Below, in pieces: positions 7,436 through 16,931 of a stretch of 59,071 nt of DNA. The stretch covers positions 1 through 59,071 of IMG/VR virus record IMGVR_UViG_3300049053_000020. One strand, given 5' to 3'. How positions within the stretch are numbered: the stretch's first letter is position 1; each line of letters starts with the position of its first letter. Position numbers and translations under genes: made by a program. The notes beneath the pieces are model-generated. The model was not told the origin of the DNA. It was given only the letters and a program-made list of their open reading frames with translations, and searched no databases. The stretch comes from a virus.

Positions 7436-8824
7436 TTAAAACCTCCTTAAAAATATCACACCATTATTATTTACTCGGGTCTCTTTCCCAAAGTTCATTA
7501 TAACATCTTCATCCGGGTGGGGGTGATTAGGATCACCTGGCGCAAACCAGCCAGCGTTCTGAGCACCACCTGTATATCCATTACCTTTATTTAATGAAAA
7601 ACCAACTTGTCCGACCTGATCATCCTGAATACCGCCGGGATAATCGTAGGTCCTTTCCGTATCAGTTCCATAACTATCAAAATCTTTCAACCCTTTATCC
7701 ATCAGCTCTTGCGTGTTTGGCATCCTGAATTTTTTCAAGGCGCTATGAATCACGAATTGCCCCCTTCTTTCTAATGGGTGAGAATAGCCGCCGTTTATCA
7801 CGTTATCATCAACTATATAATGAGAGATAGGTAATTTATTTTTTATCCACCACCAAATACGTGGCCACTCATCGCCATCATACAATGTAGCATCTTCTGG
7901 TTTACAGGAAGGGAAGTCTTTCCAATCCCCGGAAAACCTACTACCAACATTTAGAATATTTTCATGCGCTAGCTCCGCCTCCCAAAATGTACCTGTCTTT
8001 ACGATGCGTAAAAACTCACCTTTCCCAAAAGACATTTCCGTATAGTTCTCACCATTATACTTTATCGTCTCGCTTCCGCTGGGTAATACCCGTGTTTGAT
8101 TTTGACTACCTCCGTTGCTGGTGAAGTGATAAAAGGTTCCATCTGGCGCACTACCTACCGGCTCTAAAGTCACTACGAGTTTATTGCTGGCAGCCGATTC
8201 GGTCCGTAGTCTCTTGTTTCGATAGGTAGTGTCGAGTGTTGTATCTGTATCGATAAGGGCTGTACCATTATATAAACTCCCCCCCGATGAACCGCTACCA
8301 GATGAACCGGTATATGATATTTCAATAGATACAACCTCTTCCCCACTAAACTGCTTGCCACCTAATAACCTTATGCCTCCTCCGGCGACAACTTCCCATT
8401 CTGGTGTAGTCTCTGTCTCTGGCTTAAGATACCTAAACCCTTCCTTGAATACCCCTGAAATAGTTTTACCGTCCAGGTAGGCATCGGTTAAAGTGTCCTG
8501 ATCTGCCGGTGGGTCATTAGGCCCGGTACCCCCAACAGTATAGAACCTGCGTTCTGAAAGGATAACATTATTCTGTAAATCGTATTGGAACGACGACAAT
8601 AGAAGATCAAGCGACACGCCATCACTTGACTCGTAAAAGTCCACGTAATAAATAACCGGATCTATATCACCCGTAGCAGGCAATACTACGTTTTGCGTTA
8701 TTGGATGAGGCGCATCGTATACCTCTTGTGCCTCAATAACCAACGGCGTTGTAGTCTTACGCGCAATCACAATAAGATCGTTAGTGATATTAATTGTCGC
8801 TATGCTTAATCTAATTTGTGCCAT
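7436..8824 (-). CDS. Tail-tip or fibre protein with collar-like end
   Basis: 462 residues. The N-terminal half is beta-rich with a Gly/Ser linker (GSSGSGSSGGS, about residue 173-183). The C-terminus (FRMPNTQELMDKG... ETRVNNNGVIFLRRF) resembles the ends of phage collar and short-fibre proteins that carry a knob. It lies between the tail-tip genes and the long fibre, so it probably joins the fibre to the tail tip or acts as a minor fibre. No enzyme motif seen. Confidence 0.55.
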   Translation of the reverse strand: MAQIRLSIATINITNDLIVIARKTTTPLVIEAQEVYDAPHPITQNVVLPATGDIDPVIYYVDFYESSDGVSLDLLLSSFQYDLQNNVILSERRFYTVGGTGPNDPPADQDTLTDAYLDGKTISGVFKEGFRYLKPETETTPEWEVVAGGGIRLLGGKQFSGEEVVSIEISYTGSSGSGSSGGSLYNGTALIDTDTTLDTTYRNKRLRTESAASNKLVVTLEPVGSAPDGTFYHFTSNGGSQNQTRVLPSGSETIKYNGENYTEMSFGKGEFLRIVKTGTFWEAELAHENILNVGSRFSGDWKDFPSCKPEDATLYDGDEWPRIWWWIKNKLPISHYIVDDNVINGGYSHPLERRGQFVIHSALKKFRMPNTQELMDKGLKDFDSYGTDTERTYDYPGGIQDDQVGQVGFSLNKGNGYTGGAQNAGWFAPGDPNHPHPDEDVIMNFGKETRVNNNGVIFLRRF

Positions 8825-8825
8825 A

Positions 8826-9767
8826 TCATTCTACTTCTGTAATTGGTATTAAATTACTTGCTGCGTTCTCGCTCAGGTCGCCAAACACGGTACCGGGTAT
8901 CTGGTAAACAATCATTAGCTTCTTATTCGGGTTAACATCCACGCCTACTATCTTGCTTGCCCGATTTATTCCTTCCTGTATGTTTAACGTCCATTGGCGC
9001 ATAGGGTAACGAGGGTCAATTTCTTTATCCTCAAACTTGTTATCTTCCAAAACCGCGAACGACTTGCCATCGCATTGCACGTTGTCGCAAGACCATATCC
9101 AATTCATTTTATCAACTACCCAGTCGGGTACGCCAACTCGGTGACCTATGACCAACTCAAAGGCTCTGAAAGGTCTGACCTTTAGCATGGTTGGGTTGAG
9201 CTTCTGATCACGATAGGCCGTTCGTTCGTTTCCCGGATCAAGGCGCCGGATAAGCGCATCGCATCGAAGACCGAACACAATGCCGGTTTCGAATATTACA
9301 TCGCCGTGATACTTTGAATTGTAGTACTGGAATAGAATTGTGCCGGGCCATGTCTCGGCAACATCGATCGGCTCACTGATCATGAACTTGCTACCGAGAC
9401 CGAGATTTAGTTTTAGCCAAATAGTACCAGCGCTAAAGGCATCAAGGCTTAATGTTAGCTCATATACATAATAACCCGCCAAGTATTTATTAGCCCTCAC
9501 CTGCGTAGCTACCTGGGTTAGTAACACCGTTTGCTCGCAGTCTATTACCTGCATTTGAATTGATGCGAAGTTTGCCTCGAACTGTAGATATATGGTGTCA
9601 CTTGTCTGGTACTTTTGCTTGAACTCGACCATAGTTTCGAAGGGTTGTAGTTGCTCTTTGAACCAATAATCGTCAAAATGCTTGGTTAGGTATTGCGGCA
9701 ATTCTACTGGGTCAAGTTCTACGAACCGGACAGGATTTAGCAGTGGTATGTTTATAACGTTAGCCAT
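8826..9767 (-). CDS. Tail-tip/baseplate protein
   Basis: 313 residues, mostly predicted beta structure, no signal peptide and no catalytic motif that I recognise. It overlaps the end of the upstream tail gene by 8 bases, so the two are co-translated. Place (after the tape measure, before the fibres) is that of distal-tail or tail-tip components in siphoviruses; similar-looking proteins recur in Bacteroidota phages. Exact role unknown. Confidence 0.55.
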   Translation of the reverse strand: MANVINIPLLNPVRFVELDPVELPQYLTKHFDDYWFKEQLQPFETMVEFKQKYQTSDTIYLQFEANFASIQMQVIDCEQTVLLTQVATQVRANKYLAGYYVYELTLSLDAFSAGTIWLKLNLGLGSKFMISEPIDVAETWPGTILFQYYNSKYHGDVIFETGIVFGLRCDALIRRLDPGNERTAYRDQKLNPTMLKVRPFRAFELVIGHRVGVPDWVVDKMNWIWSCDNVQCDGKSFAVLEDNKFEDKEIDPRYPMRQWTLNIQEGINRASKIVGVDVNPNKKLMIVYQIPGTVFGDLSENAASNLIPITEVE

Positions 9768-11856
9768 CGATTGATATTAATGGTAATAAATTCGTTGTCG
9801 GGCTGGCAAGCAGCTTGTATGTCTGCGAGCCATTATCACCCGGTTGTACTGACACCTTATCAGGTATGCCGACGAAAGAAAAGCCAGCCCATGTTCCACT
9901 GAACGCCTTTAAAGGATTTGCTCTTAGCAAATCAAGCGTATCGATCGGTACTTTGGTTTCAAATTCCAGGTAGTTGCAACTGAATAGCGCAGGGTCGAGG
10001 GATACAATTTGCACATCAGCATTCTCGGTTATCCCTCCTGCAACAACTAATGCATTCTTATCTGTCGTTTGAAAGGTTAAGTACTTTGCGTCGAGCTTGT
10101 AGAACAATGACCGTATATAATTGCCATTACGCCTGAGTGCACGCGCGGGCGTGAGGTAAAGATTAAATACCGTAGTGGGTGACAAGAGACCGGTAACGCC
10201 TACATTAAGAGCCCGGTCAAGATGATATAACCCGTCACCTCTGACAGCATCTTCAATGTGAATAATGAACACATCATTATCGCTATCGTTATCCGTGGTG
10301 TCCTTGCCATCGAGGTTGAGCCTGGTAAACTCAATCCCATAACAGTCTGCCCGATACACACTTACAAGGTTTAACTCTTTTGCCACCCTGGTTATAGGAG
10401 CAGAGTATTCATGCGTAGTATTGAACTCCTGCTTGCCATTCACATCATCATAGTCTTGATTAGGAGTGCCGACCTTTATATTGTTTACAAGCAGGTCGTT
10501 AGCTGGGGACACCTTCATCTTACTTACTTCGCCGAGGTCAATGAAGTCGGTATACTGTACCCAAAATGATTTAGGTTCGAGGCGAAGGGTGTTGCCTAAC
10601 ATACCGAGACCTAAACCGAAATGAGAATTGTAGGAAGTAAAGAAGTCTCTTAAGCTGGTCTTTATTTTAGCTCCTGTAAGACCGCGTATCGCATCACCGC
10701 AGGTAACAACTACATCGTTGATTGTATTGGTTAGATAGTCTGATTGAACGGTGTATGCTCCGTTGGATATTTTGCTTATTAGTTGTTGTAGAATGTATGC
10801 AGGGCGCAGGGCTTTGATGGTGGTGGGCCTGTATGCCGAAAAATAACTTAAATCAGAAGTACTTTCGTCAATACTAAAAATACCATACATCGGAAGTGCA
10901 GTGCTGGTTGAGTCTAATATTAATAGCAGAAACAACCTGTCATCTTGATTTAGATTTAAAGTAGCCTGAACATCAATATTAACCGGCTCAAATATTGCAC
11001 CTGGCCCTCTGGTTTCGTCAAAGAGTGTTAATAGCTGGTTGCCATCCTGGTCAGCAACCAATATTCTAAAACGCATCGTAAATGGCCCAAGTGTTTTTGT
11101 TAGAGACCCACTAAATTTAAAATGCGTATCCAAATTTACATTTGCCAAGGCCTTTAGAAACCATCGTTCATCTGTTGCCGGATTAAAGCCGGTTGCAATT
11201 TCTCTTGATATATCCTGAGTAATGACATTAACCAATTGCCCCTCCGTTGAGAAATTGTAAAATGTCATGAAATACTCTCTATGTAATGCATTCCCAAATG
11301 GCTGAACATTGTCGTAGCTATCTTGTATCGTTATGAATCCGGTATTATATTTAAACTCCACCCCGTCCATATACACATCAACGGCATCAGGTACATCAAC
11401 CGGTATTTCATATTTGGTATTCTCATAAGCCTTAATAAACTTAACAATACCGCCCTCCATAATGTTAACCGTTACCTTAGCGCCATCATGCTTAAGCTGC
11501 GCGAGATCAATCTCACCCCGATAAAGCAGGGTGTAATAAAACCCGTAATGTGTGCCATCGAAGTATAGACGCTGTTCACATACGGACATGTATACCTTAG
11601 CCTCTACACCGTAGTTGTAGTATATATGCTTCAGTATTTGGGCGCCATCTTTCACGTACTCTAACGGCACAGTAAAGCTGCGATCAATAGCAAAGTATGT
11701 CCCATTACGTTGGTTCTGAATTTGAATTTTCTTCCATCCGTCGGGGGTAAATTCCAATGGCTTCAGCGAGGCAGACAACAACACCGTATCACCATACTGG
11801 TAATAGCTGTTGTTGTTTTCATCGAATAAAAAATACAAAAAATCCTTACCCTGCAT
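9760..11856 (-). CDS. Large tail-tip (Tal-like) protein
   Basis: 698 residues. It follows the tape-measure gene directly, the usual place of the distal-tail/tail-associated protein that forms the tail tip and carries the receptor-binding parts. It starts MQGKDFLYFLFDENNNSYYQYG and is beta-rich throughout; no peptidase or lysozyme motif is visible. Role inferred from order and size. Confidence 0.55.
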   Translation of the reverse strand: MQGKDFLYFLFDENNNSYYQYGDTVLLSASLKPLEFTPDGWKKIQIQNQRNGTYFAIDRSFTVPLEYVKDGAQILKHIYYNYGVEAKVYMSVCEQRLYFDGTHYGFYYTLLYRGEIDLAQLKHDGAKVTVNIMEGGIVKFIKAYENTKYEIPVDVPDAVDVYMDGVEFKYNTGFITIQDSYDNVQPFGNALHREYFMTFYNFSTEGQLVNVITQDISREIATGFNPATDERWFLKALANVNLDTHFKFSGSLTKTLGPFTMRFRILVADQDGNQLLTLFDETRGPGAIFEPVNIDVQATLNLNQDDRLFLLLILDSTSTALPMYGIFSIDESTSDLSYFSAYRPTTIKALRPAYILQQLISKISNGAYTVQSDYLTNTINDVVVTCGDAIRGLTGAKIKTSLRDFFTSYNSHFGLGLGMLGNTLRLEPKSFWVQYTDFIDLGEVSKMKVSPANDLLVNNIKVGTPNQDYDDVNGKQEFNTTHEYSAPITRVAKELNLVSVYRADCYGIEFTRLNLDGKDTTDNDSDNDVFIIHIEDAVRGDGLYHLDRALNVGVTGLLSPTTVFNLYLTPARALRRNGNYIRSLFYKLDAKYLTFQTTDKNALVVAGGITENADVQIVSLDPALFSCNYLEFETKVPIDTLDLLRANPLKAFSGTWAGFSFVGIPDKVSVQPGDNGSQTYKLLASPTTNLLPLISIDG

Positions 11857-11878
11857 AGCGCCTCAAATTAAAATGTAT

Positions 11879-14800
11879 TTAAAACCTAGTTTGCTCGTCT
11901 ATGTAGGCAACGGTGTTAGCTCCATGATTCCATATAGCAGTCAGGCCACTCTCGGTTGCGTTCATGTTGAGCACTGGTTTGTTTCGTATAACCTTAGTCA
12001 ACGTATCGATTTTTCTGCCCACTTCTTTTATGTCATAATTATCAGCCTGCACCAATCGGCCCTGCTGATTTACCGCTAGTCCACTTTCTAAAGCTGCCCG
12101 CGCATCAGGCAATACAATTGAGTGTTTAGGCACATTCATTACCGTTGGTACGGCAGGAGTTTGCATTACCTTTCCTTGAGGGGTGATGACTAATTCCTTC
12201 CGATAGCCATCACCTACCCATGCAAGACCACCAGGCGCATCGTCGGTTCCTTCGGCGAATTTTGGGAGTGGGGCTGCAATAGCTTTGGCTAGCTGTAAGG
12301 CCCCTAGCGCGCCTATAGCGATAGACAAAGGGATAGCCTGAGCGGCGGGGTAATCTTTAAATGTTTTAATGACAGCAAGAGCGGTTGTTGAAATTATCTG
12401 CGCAATATTAGCAGCCTTTTCAAACCTGGCGCGATTAAGCTCATTTTGCCTTTGTCTCTTCTCTAATACATCTCTTTGCGCTTGCGCCCTAGCTTCTATC
12501 TTTGCAATTTCCGTCTCTCTCTGCTGCTTATTTGAAATTGTCGCTTCAGCAACCTTTATGTCATACTCCTTCTTTTTCTCAGCCTCGTCCATCTGTTGTT
12601 GAATCCTATTAGATTCATTATCGAATTGATAATTAAGCAGAGCTATGACTGTTTCGACAGATTCCGCGGCAAGTTGTTTTTTTATATCTGCTAATTTTTG
12701 TGCAGCTTCTATCTCTTTATTAAAGTTTTCATTTCTGAGTTGCTCTTGCTTTTTATTAAGGGCTGCATCTATGGCTATAAATTCTGCACTCTGCTCTTTG
12801 TGCTGCATTATCAACATAGCTTTCTTGCCAGACAGGTCGTCTATTTCTGCCCTTATGGAAAGTATTCTTGCGTCTCTTTCTGCTTTATCTTTTTCCTTAT
12901 TAAACTTATCTATAGAAATCTTGCCATCAACAAGCTGCTTGATAAGCTCCGAATTTGCCGCCGCCGCATCACCCGAAATCTTATCCTGCCTTGCCTGTTG
13001 ACCTTTGGCGATGATGTCATTTATCTTATCTTGATTATTAGTATAGATAACCTGCTGCTGTAGACCGTATTCAATTGTTAATTGGTTAATATCAGAGAGC
13101 GCCTTTTCTTCAATTGCAATCAACTCCTCCGGTATCGCCCCACTCTTTCTCGCTTGCTCTCTTTCGAACTCATAATTGGCGGTTATAAGTTGCCGTCTTT
13201 TTGTATAGCTTTCATATAACGCATCCGTTCTTTCGTCAAATGATTTCTTTTCATTGTCGGCAATCCGTTCAGCCGCTTTTATCTGATCTTCAAGATGTAA
13301 TTTTAAAACCTCTTGAACTGCTGCCCTCTCTCTCTTTCGGTATTCCTCGCGCAATTTTCGTTGAGCTTCAAGGCTGTCCCTTTCAATCTTATTAATCTGG
13401 TAAGTTGCATTTTTGGCAGCTAGCAATCTATCATTGGCTGATGCGCCAGGATCGTTTTGCACATTTTGATTCTGTGCGCGGGCAATACGCTTTTGTTGTT
13501 CAGCAGTACTTTGCATTAAGGCAAGTCGTTGTTTCAAAGTGGCAGCCTCGTTATCAAGAGCACGTTGATTTGCGTCTATGACTGCATTGGCAGAAATAGT
13601 TGCAGTTTCTAAATTGAACTTTCTTCGCTCATCAGCATTGAGACGTTCGATCTGTAGCTGTTTTGCGATTGCTTCATTATTATAATTATAATAATCATCA
13701 ACTATTTTTCTTTGAGTAGCATAATTTTCTTTTGCTAACTCAAGATTAGATGACAATAAATCTTTTTGGGCGGCGGCAACTTTTTCATTTCTATCTGAAG
13801 GGTCTATACCCGCTTGGGTTTTTATAAATTCTTCGTATGCCTTAGCTGCTGATTCCAATTCGACCTTCAATCTCTCGGCTTCACCAGATCCCCCCGTATC
13901 AAAAAACTTAGATACCGCCGCCTCTTGCTGAACCTTTAATAGGGCTTGCTCTGCAGCCAAAACTTCTCCCTGACTTCGACCATAAGCCTGATTTGTAGCT
14001 ATCTTATTTTTTAGAGCCTGAATGTCGGTACCAAAATCAGTACGGGTAATATCGGCCAACTCTTTATTAAGACGAATACTCTCGAGTGTTACCTGGTTTA
14101 GTTCCGCTTGATGCTTAATGAGATTAATATCTGCCTCGCGCCATTCTTGTATTTTCGTTATCAGGTATACTATACCCGCCACCAGTAACCCGATACCACT
14201 CGCAAGTAAAGCTCCTCTAAGAACTTTTGTAGCTACCGTTAACCCCGATGTTGCAACTGCTGCCGTTTCCTGGGCTTCAGCGCTTGCAATTGTAGCTACC
14301 GTGTTTGCTGTAGTTGCAGTTGTATTAACAGATTTAGCAGTAGCGCCTTCGCCGATAATGAAGTTGTATAACTTGTTTAATGCAGTCCCTTTTGTGGTAA
14401 GATCGTTTGCTATCTGTTGTATACCCTGTGAAATATTTTGCAAGGCCACAAGGCGCTGAATGCTTTTTTGAACGTCTTCGTTTTCGCCAGCAAATAGCTC
14501 TGCAGCAGAAGCGCCAACTTGTAAGGCGTTTACTAATCCTGTTACAGCGCCAGCAAATAAGTCAAATTGCCTGGTATCGCTTGCTAATGCTTTGATCTCA
14601 TCTTTAAGATCGCCGACATTATCTTTAAGTTGAGCCGTGTCCGTTAACAGCGCCTTGTAAAATTCTGTGTTTTGTAATCCCGCGGCTCCTAACGCTTGCA
14701 ATGCCTTTTCATTGTTTTTTATTTCGGCAGTTGCGGAAGCAAATCCGGCCATCTGACTTTCTACTATCCTACTTAATAACTGCTCTTGCTTTACTAATTC

Positions 14801-15550
14801 CTGAACTCGATCGCTTGATTGAGCTACAGTTTGGTTGTATGAGACCAATTGTTGCTTGTTGTCAGCTGCACGTATGGGTGTACTACTAGCAGCCCGAACA
14901 CTGGGACCCGGTGCGCTAATTGACAATCCGCCTGCGGCCTGCTTAGTGGCTGTGATCTGCGCACGTACATCAGCGAGATAACCTTCAAGAGTTTTTAATG
15001 CTCCGCCATAATTCCCAACATTGCGTTGAAACCGTCCTGTGCTGCCTTCTAATCCCTTTAACTCTTTATCCAGCGCCTGCACGCTCTTTAATAATTCCTG
15101 TCCTTGTGCGGCATTACGCTCGGCATCTGATAAGTTATCGTATTCCCTTTGGAGTTGTTTTATTTGTAAACGCTTCCTTTCAATTGAACCCTCAGCTGTT
15201 TTATTTAATTGTATCTCCTCTTTAATCTCCCTATTCCTTTGTTGTTGTTGTACTTTAATTTCAGCTATCTTCTTAGCCTCGTCACTGTACAATGTCTGCA
15301 GCTTTGCATTTGCCTTTGCTAACTCATCAACCTGCTTTGCCAATGCTTTTTCATTCGCTGTCATTTCCTGCGTAGCCTTGTTGACCTCCTTGAAAGTACT
15401 TGCATTACCCACCGCCTTATTCAACTCAACGGCCTTAGCAATTAGCTTTTCAAAGCTGGCGGTATTGGCATCAGTTGATGCCTTAAGTTGCTCGAACTGC
15501 TTTAGCGCTTCCGGCGATATGAGTGTTTCTATGCGTTCAGTGTTTGGCAT
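11879..15550 (-). CDS. Tail tape measure protein
   Basis: 1223 residues, the longest gene. Long Lys/Glu/Gln-rich coiled coils fill about 1-190 and 480-1080. A hydrophobic, membrane-like segment (ALLASGIGLLVAGIVYLITK) lies near 445-465 after an Ala/Thr-rich stretch. This pattern is typical of tape measure proteins, which set tail length and enter the host membrane during DNA ejection. At about 0.15 nm per residue the tail would be near 180 nm, a siphovirus length. The start at 15550 overlaps the end of the previous gene by 14 bases. Confidence 0.88.
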   Translation of the reverse strand: MPNTERIETLISPEALKQFEQLKASTDANTASFEKLIAKAVELNKAVGNASTFKEVNKATQEMTANEKALAKQVDELAKANAKLQTLYSDEAKKIAEIKVQQQQRNREIKEEIQLNKTAEGSIERKRLQIKQLQREYDNLSDAERNAAQGQELLKSVQALDKELKGLEGSTGRFQRNVGNYGGALKTLEGYLADVRAQITATKQAAGGLSISAPGPSVRAASSTPIRAADNKQQLVSYNQTVAQSSDRVQELVKQEQLLSRIVESQMAGFASATAEIKNNEKALQALGAAGLQNTEFYKALLTDTAQLKDNVGDLKDEIKALASDTRQFDLFAGAVTGLVNALQVGASAAELFAGENEDVQKSIQRLVALQNISQGIQQIANDLTTKGTALNKLYNFIIGEGATAKSVNTTATTANTVATIASAEAQETAAVATSGLTVATKVLRGALLASGIGLLVAGIVYLITKIQEWREADINLIKHQAELNQVTLESIRLNKELADITRTDFGTDIQALKNKIATNQAYGRSQGEVLAAEQALLKVQQEAAVSKFFDTGGSGEAERLKVELESAAKAYEEFIKTQAGIDPSDRNEKVAAAQKDLLSSNLELAKENYATQRKIVDDYYNYNNEAIAKQLQIERLNADERRKFNLETATISANAVIDANQRALDNEAATLKQRLALMQSTAEQQKRIARAQNQNVQNDPGASANDRLLAAKNATYQINKIERDSLEAQRKLREEYRKRERAAVQEVLKLHLEDQIKAAERIADNEKKSFDERTDALYESYTKRRQLITANYEFEREQARKSGAIPEELIAIEEKALSDINQLTIEYGLQQQVIYTNNQDKINDIIAKGQQARQDKISGDAAAANSELIKQLVDGKISIDKFNKEKDKAERDARILSIRAEIDDLSGKKAMLIMQHKEQSAEFIAIDAALNKKQEQLRNENFNKEIEAAQKLADIKKQLAAESVETVIALLNYQFDNESNRIQQQMDEAEKKKEYDIKVAEATISNKQQRETEIAKIEARAQAQRDVLEKRQRQNELNRARFEKAANIAQIISTTALAVIKTFKDYPAAQAIPLSIAIGALGALQLAKAIAAPLPKFAEGTDDAPGGLAWVGDGYRKELVITPQGKVMQTPAVPTVMNVPKHSIVLPDARAALESGLAVNQQGRLVQADNYDIKEVGRKIDTLTKVIRNKPVLNMNATESGLTAIWNHGANTVAYIDEQTRF

Positions 15551-16115
15551 GCAGCTGTTTTAAATGTTCTACTTTCTGGCTGTACTTCTTTTCAAGCATA
15601 ACGTACTTACTTACCGTCAGTTCTTCAATGTTATAAGTAGCGCCCTGCATTTCTTCAATGTAGATGATCATACGTTCGAAATCTTCTCGCTTAGGCTTCT
15701 CAGTACCTGCCTCCTCCATCAACTGTTCAAGTTGTTTTAACAGCTGCTGAAGCTGTACATATCTTGTCTTACTCTTTTGAACAACCGAATTAAGTTGCTT
15801 TATATAGTCAATAGGCTCTTTCGAAGCAGGACGGAACGAATACCCTAATTGTCGAAGGCTCTCGGCAATGGAATCACTATACCGCTCCAAAAGGAATTGC
15901 ACGCATACATCTACCAGATACAGGTGATTATGTAGTTTTTGTATGTCTCTGCTAAGAGCGCATTGCTCATTGCTTTCAACGCCATCCCCGCGTAGCTCGT
16001 AGTATTCTGAAAGGATTAGCACCCAAGCCTGGGTAAGCTGGTCATTGGTAGCCTTCCCGTCAATAATTAATGAGTTAATATTGTCGTCACACAGCGCATC
16101 GAGAAACGCTACCAT
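15537..16115 (-). CDS. Helical protein before the tape measure, tail-assembly chaperone candidate
   Basis: I choose the ATG at 16115 (MVAFLDALCDDNINSLI, 192 residues). The upstream extension of the frame only shadows the preceding 67-residue gene and has non-protein-like composition. The protein is helical, with a coiled coil at about 95-130. The gene directly before a tape measure commonly encodes the tail-assembly chaperone that coats it; no frameshift product is evident here. Inference from position. Confidence 0.45.
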   Translation of the reverse strand: MVAFLDALCDDNINSLIIDGKATNDQLTQAWVLILSEYYELRGDGVESNEQCALSRDIQKLHNHLYLVDVCVQFLLERYSDSIAESLRQLGYSFRPASKEPIDYIKQLNSVVQKSKTRYVQLQQLLKQLEQLMEEAGTEKPKREDFERMIIYIEEMQGATYNIEELTVSKYVMLEKKYSQKVEHLKQLHAKH

Positions 16116-16125
16116 GGGTAGCTTA

Positions 16126-16329
16126 CTACACGAACGATATATATTTGATGGGGGTAATACCTGATGCGCGGGCGGCGTCTGCGGACATGTAGGAGACTTG
16201 TCCGTCCGGGAGATTATAGAGGATATATATTTTTTGATCCGCGACCGCATGCTGTTTTGCTTCGTTTTCTTTTTGAATTAAAAGATCTTGGCGTTCTCTA
16301 GCCGTTGGTAAACAACCCGGGCATCCCAT
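16126..16329 (-). CDS. Small conserved-type tail-module protein
   Basis: 67 residues: MGCPGC start (two cysteines), a charged helix, then a strand-rich end (KIYILYNLPDGQVSYMSADAARASG). Only one base separates its start from the upstream stop, and the next gene starts 11 bases after its stop. Function unknown; the tight packing between neck and tape-measure genes supports a role in tail assembly. Confidence 0.6.
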   Translation of the reverse strand: MGCPGCLPTARERQDLLIQKENEAKQHAVADQKIYILYNLPDGQVSYMSADAARASGITPIKYISFV

Positions 16330-16330
16330 C

Positions 16331-16771
16331 TTATCCGAATTTTAAACCGAGCTTTTTAGTAACTCGTGATTGAATAGCAGGCAATAAATAAAGTGGTATG
16401 TACTCTTCACGTTTGCTTTCTTTCGTCAACCCCCATATCTTTTTGCCATACTTCTTTTCGAGCTTGGCGGCTTTTGCATCAGCTGATCCCATTTCGTAAG
16501 AGTTATTACCAACGTCAACGAACATATCTCCCCACAACGAACCGGTATCTTTTAACGTCACCCACCTTGATTCGTGGCCTTTATCGTCTTTTAGCATGAT
16601 GGTCAGGTCAGAATACGTGGGGGTTATCTCCGTGCCATCTGCGCGTTTACCCAGCGACAATTGGCCTTGGTTCAATACAATCATATCGCCAGACGTTTCA
16701 ATGACAGCCTGTTGCACTTCTTCTTGAATGTCGAAGCCCTTAAGTCGTCGCTGTAGTTGATGAAGTGTAAT
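16331..16771 (-). CDS. Neck/virion-morphogenesis protein (gp10-like), unusual start
   Basis: The conserved-looking part begins well upstream of the first GTG (16717): the frame is open back to a TAA at 16775-16777 and reads TLHQLQRRLKGFDIQEEV before QQAVIETSGDM. The only start-like codon there is ATT at 16771, giving about 146 residues; GTG would give 128. The helical start, a mid-region with SDLTIMLKD and DTGSLWGDM, and a basic end resemble HK97 gp10-type or virion-morphogenesis proteins. It overlaps the upstream gene by 32 bases if ATT is used. A sequencing error near 16740-16780 is an alternative. Confidence 0.5.
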   Translation of the reverse strand: MTLHQLQRRLKGFDIQEEVQQAVIETSGDMIVLNQGQLSLGKRADGTEITPTYSDLTIMLKDDKGHESRWVTLKDTGSLWGDMFVDVGNNSYEMGSADAKAAKLEKKYGKKIWGLTKESKREEYIPLYLLPAIQSRVTKKLGLKFG

Positions 16772-16931
16772 TGCTTATAATTTTAAATGCCTCTAAAAGT
16801 AATTGCCGCCTCACATCGTCAGGGTGCCTTTTAAATACCTTCTGCTTCATCCCTTGCTCAATGAACTCAGATTCTGTAAACCGGCCCCAGTATTCTACGC
16901 TGAAGCCGGTATTATCGAATATGATTGTCAT
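16740..16931 (-). CDS. Small neck/tail-module protein
   Basis: 63 residues, MTIIFDNTGFSVEYWGRFTESEF, then a basic helix and a Ser/Thr end. Its ATG overlaps the upstream stop by one base (TAATG type). Unknown function. Its C-terminal codons overlap the upstream extension of the next gene. Confidence 0.55.
   Translation of the reverse strand: MTIIFDNTGFSVEYWGRFTESEFIEQGMKQKVFKRHPDDVRRQLLLEAFKIISNYTSSTTATT

Noticed and set aside
8826-11856. Contractile-tail (myovirus) baseplate
   Set aside because: No sheath, tube-initiator or wedge-like genes are seen; gene order fits a siphovirus.
12645-13063. Plus-strand open frames of about 120 codons inside the tape-measure gene
   Set aside because: They are antisense to a strong coiled-coil gene and have Cys/Ser/Phe-rich, low-quality composition.
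15039-15563. 174-codon plus-strand frame
   Set aside because: Antisense shadow of the tape-measure N-terminus; Ser/Cys/Phe-rich, no motif.
16116-16250. N-terminal extension of the 15537-16115 gene
   Set aside because: It only shadows the 67-residue gene in another frame and has unlikely composition; ATG at 16115 fits better.
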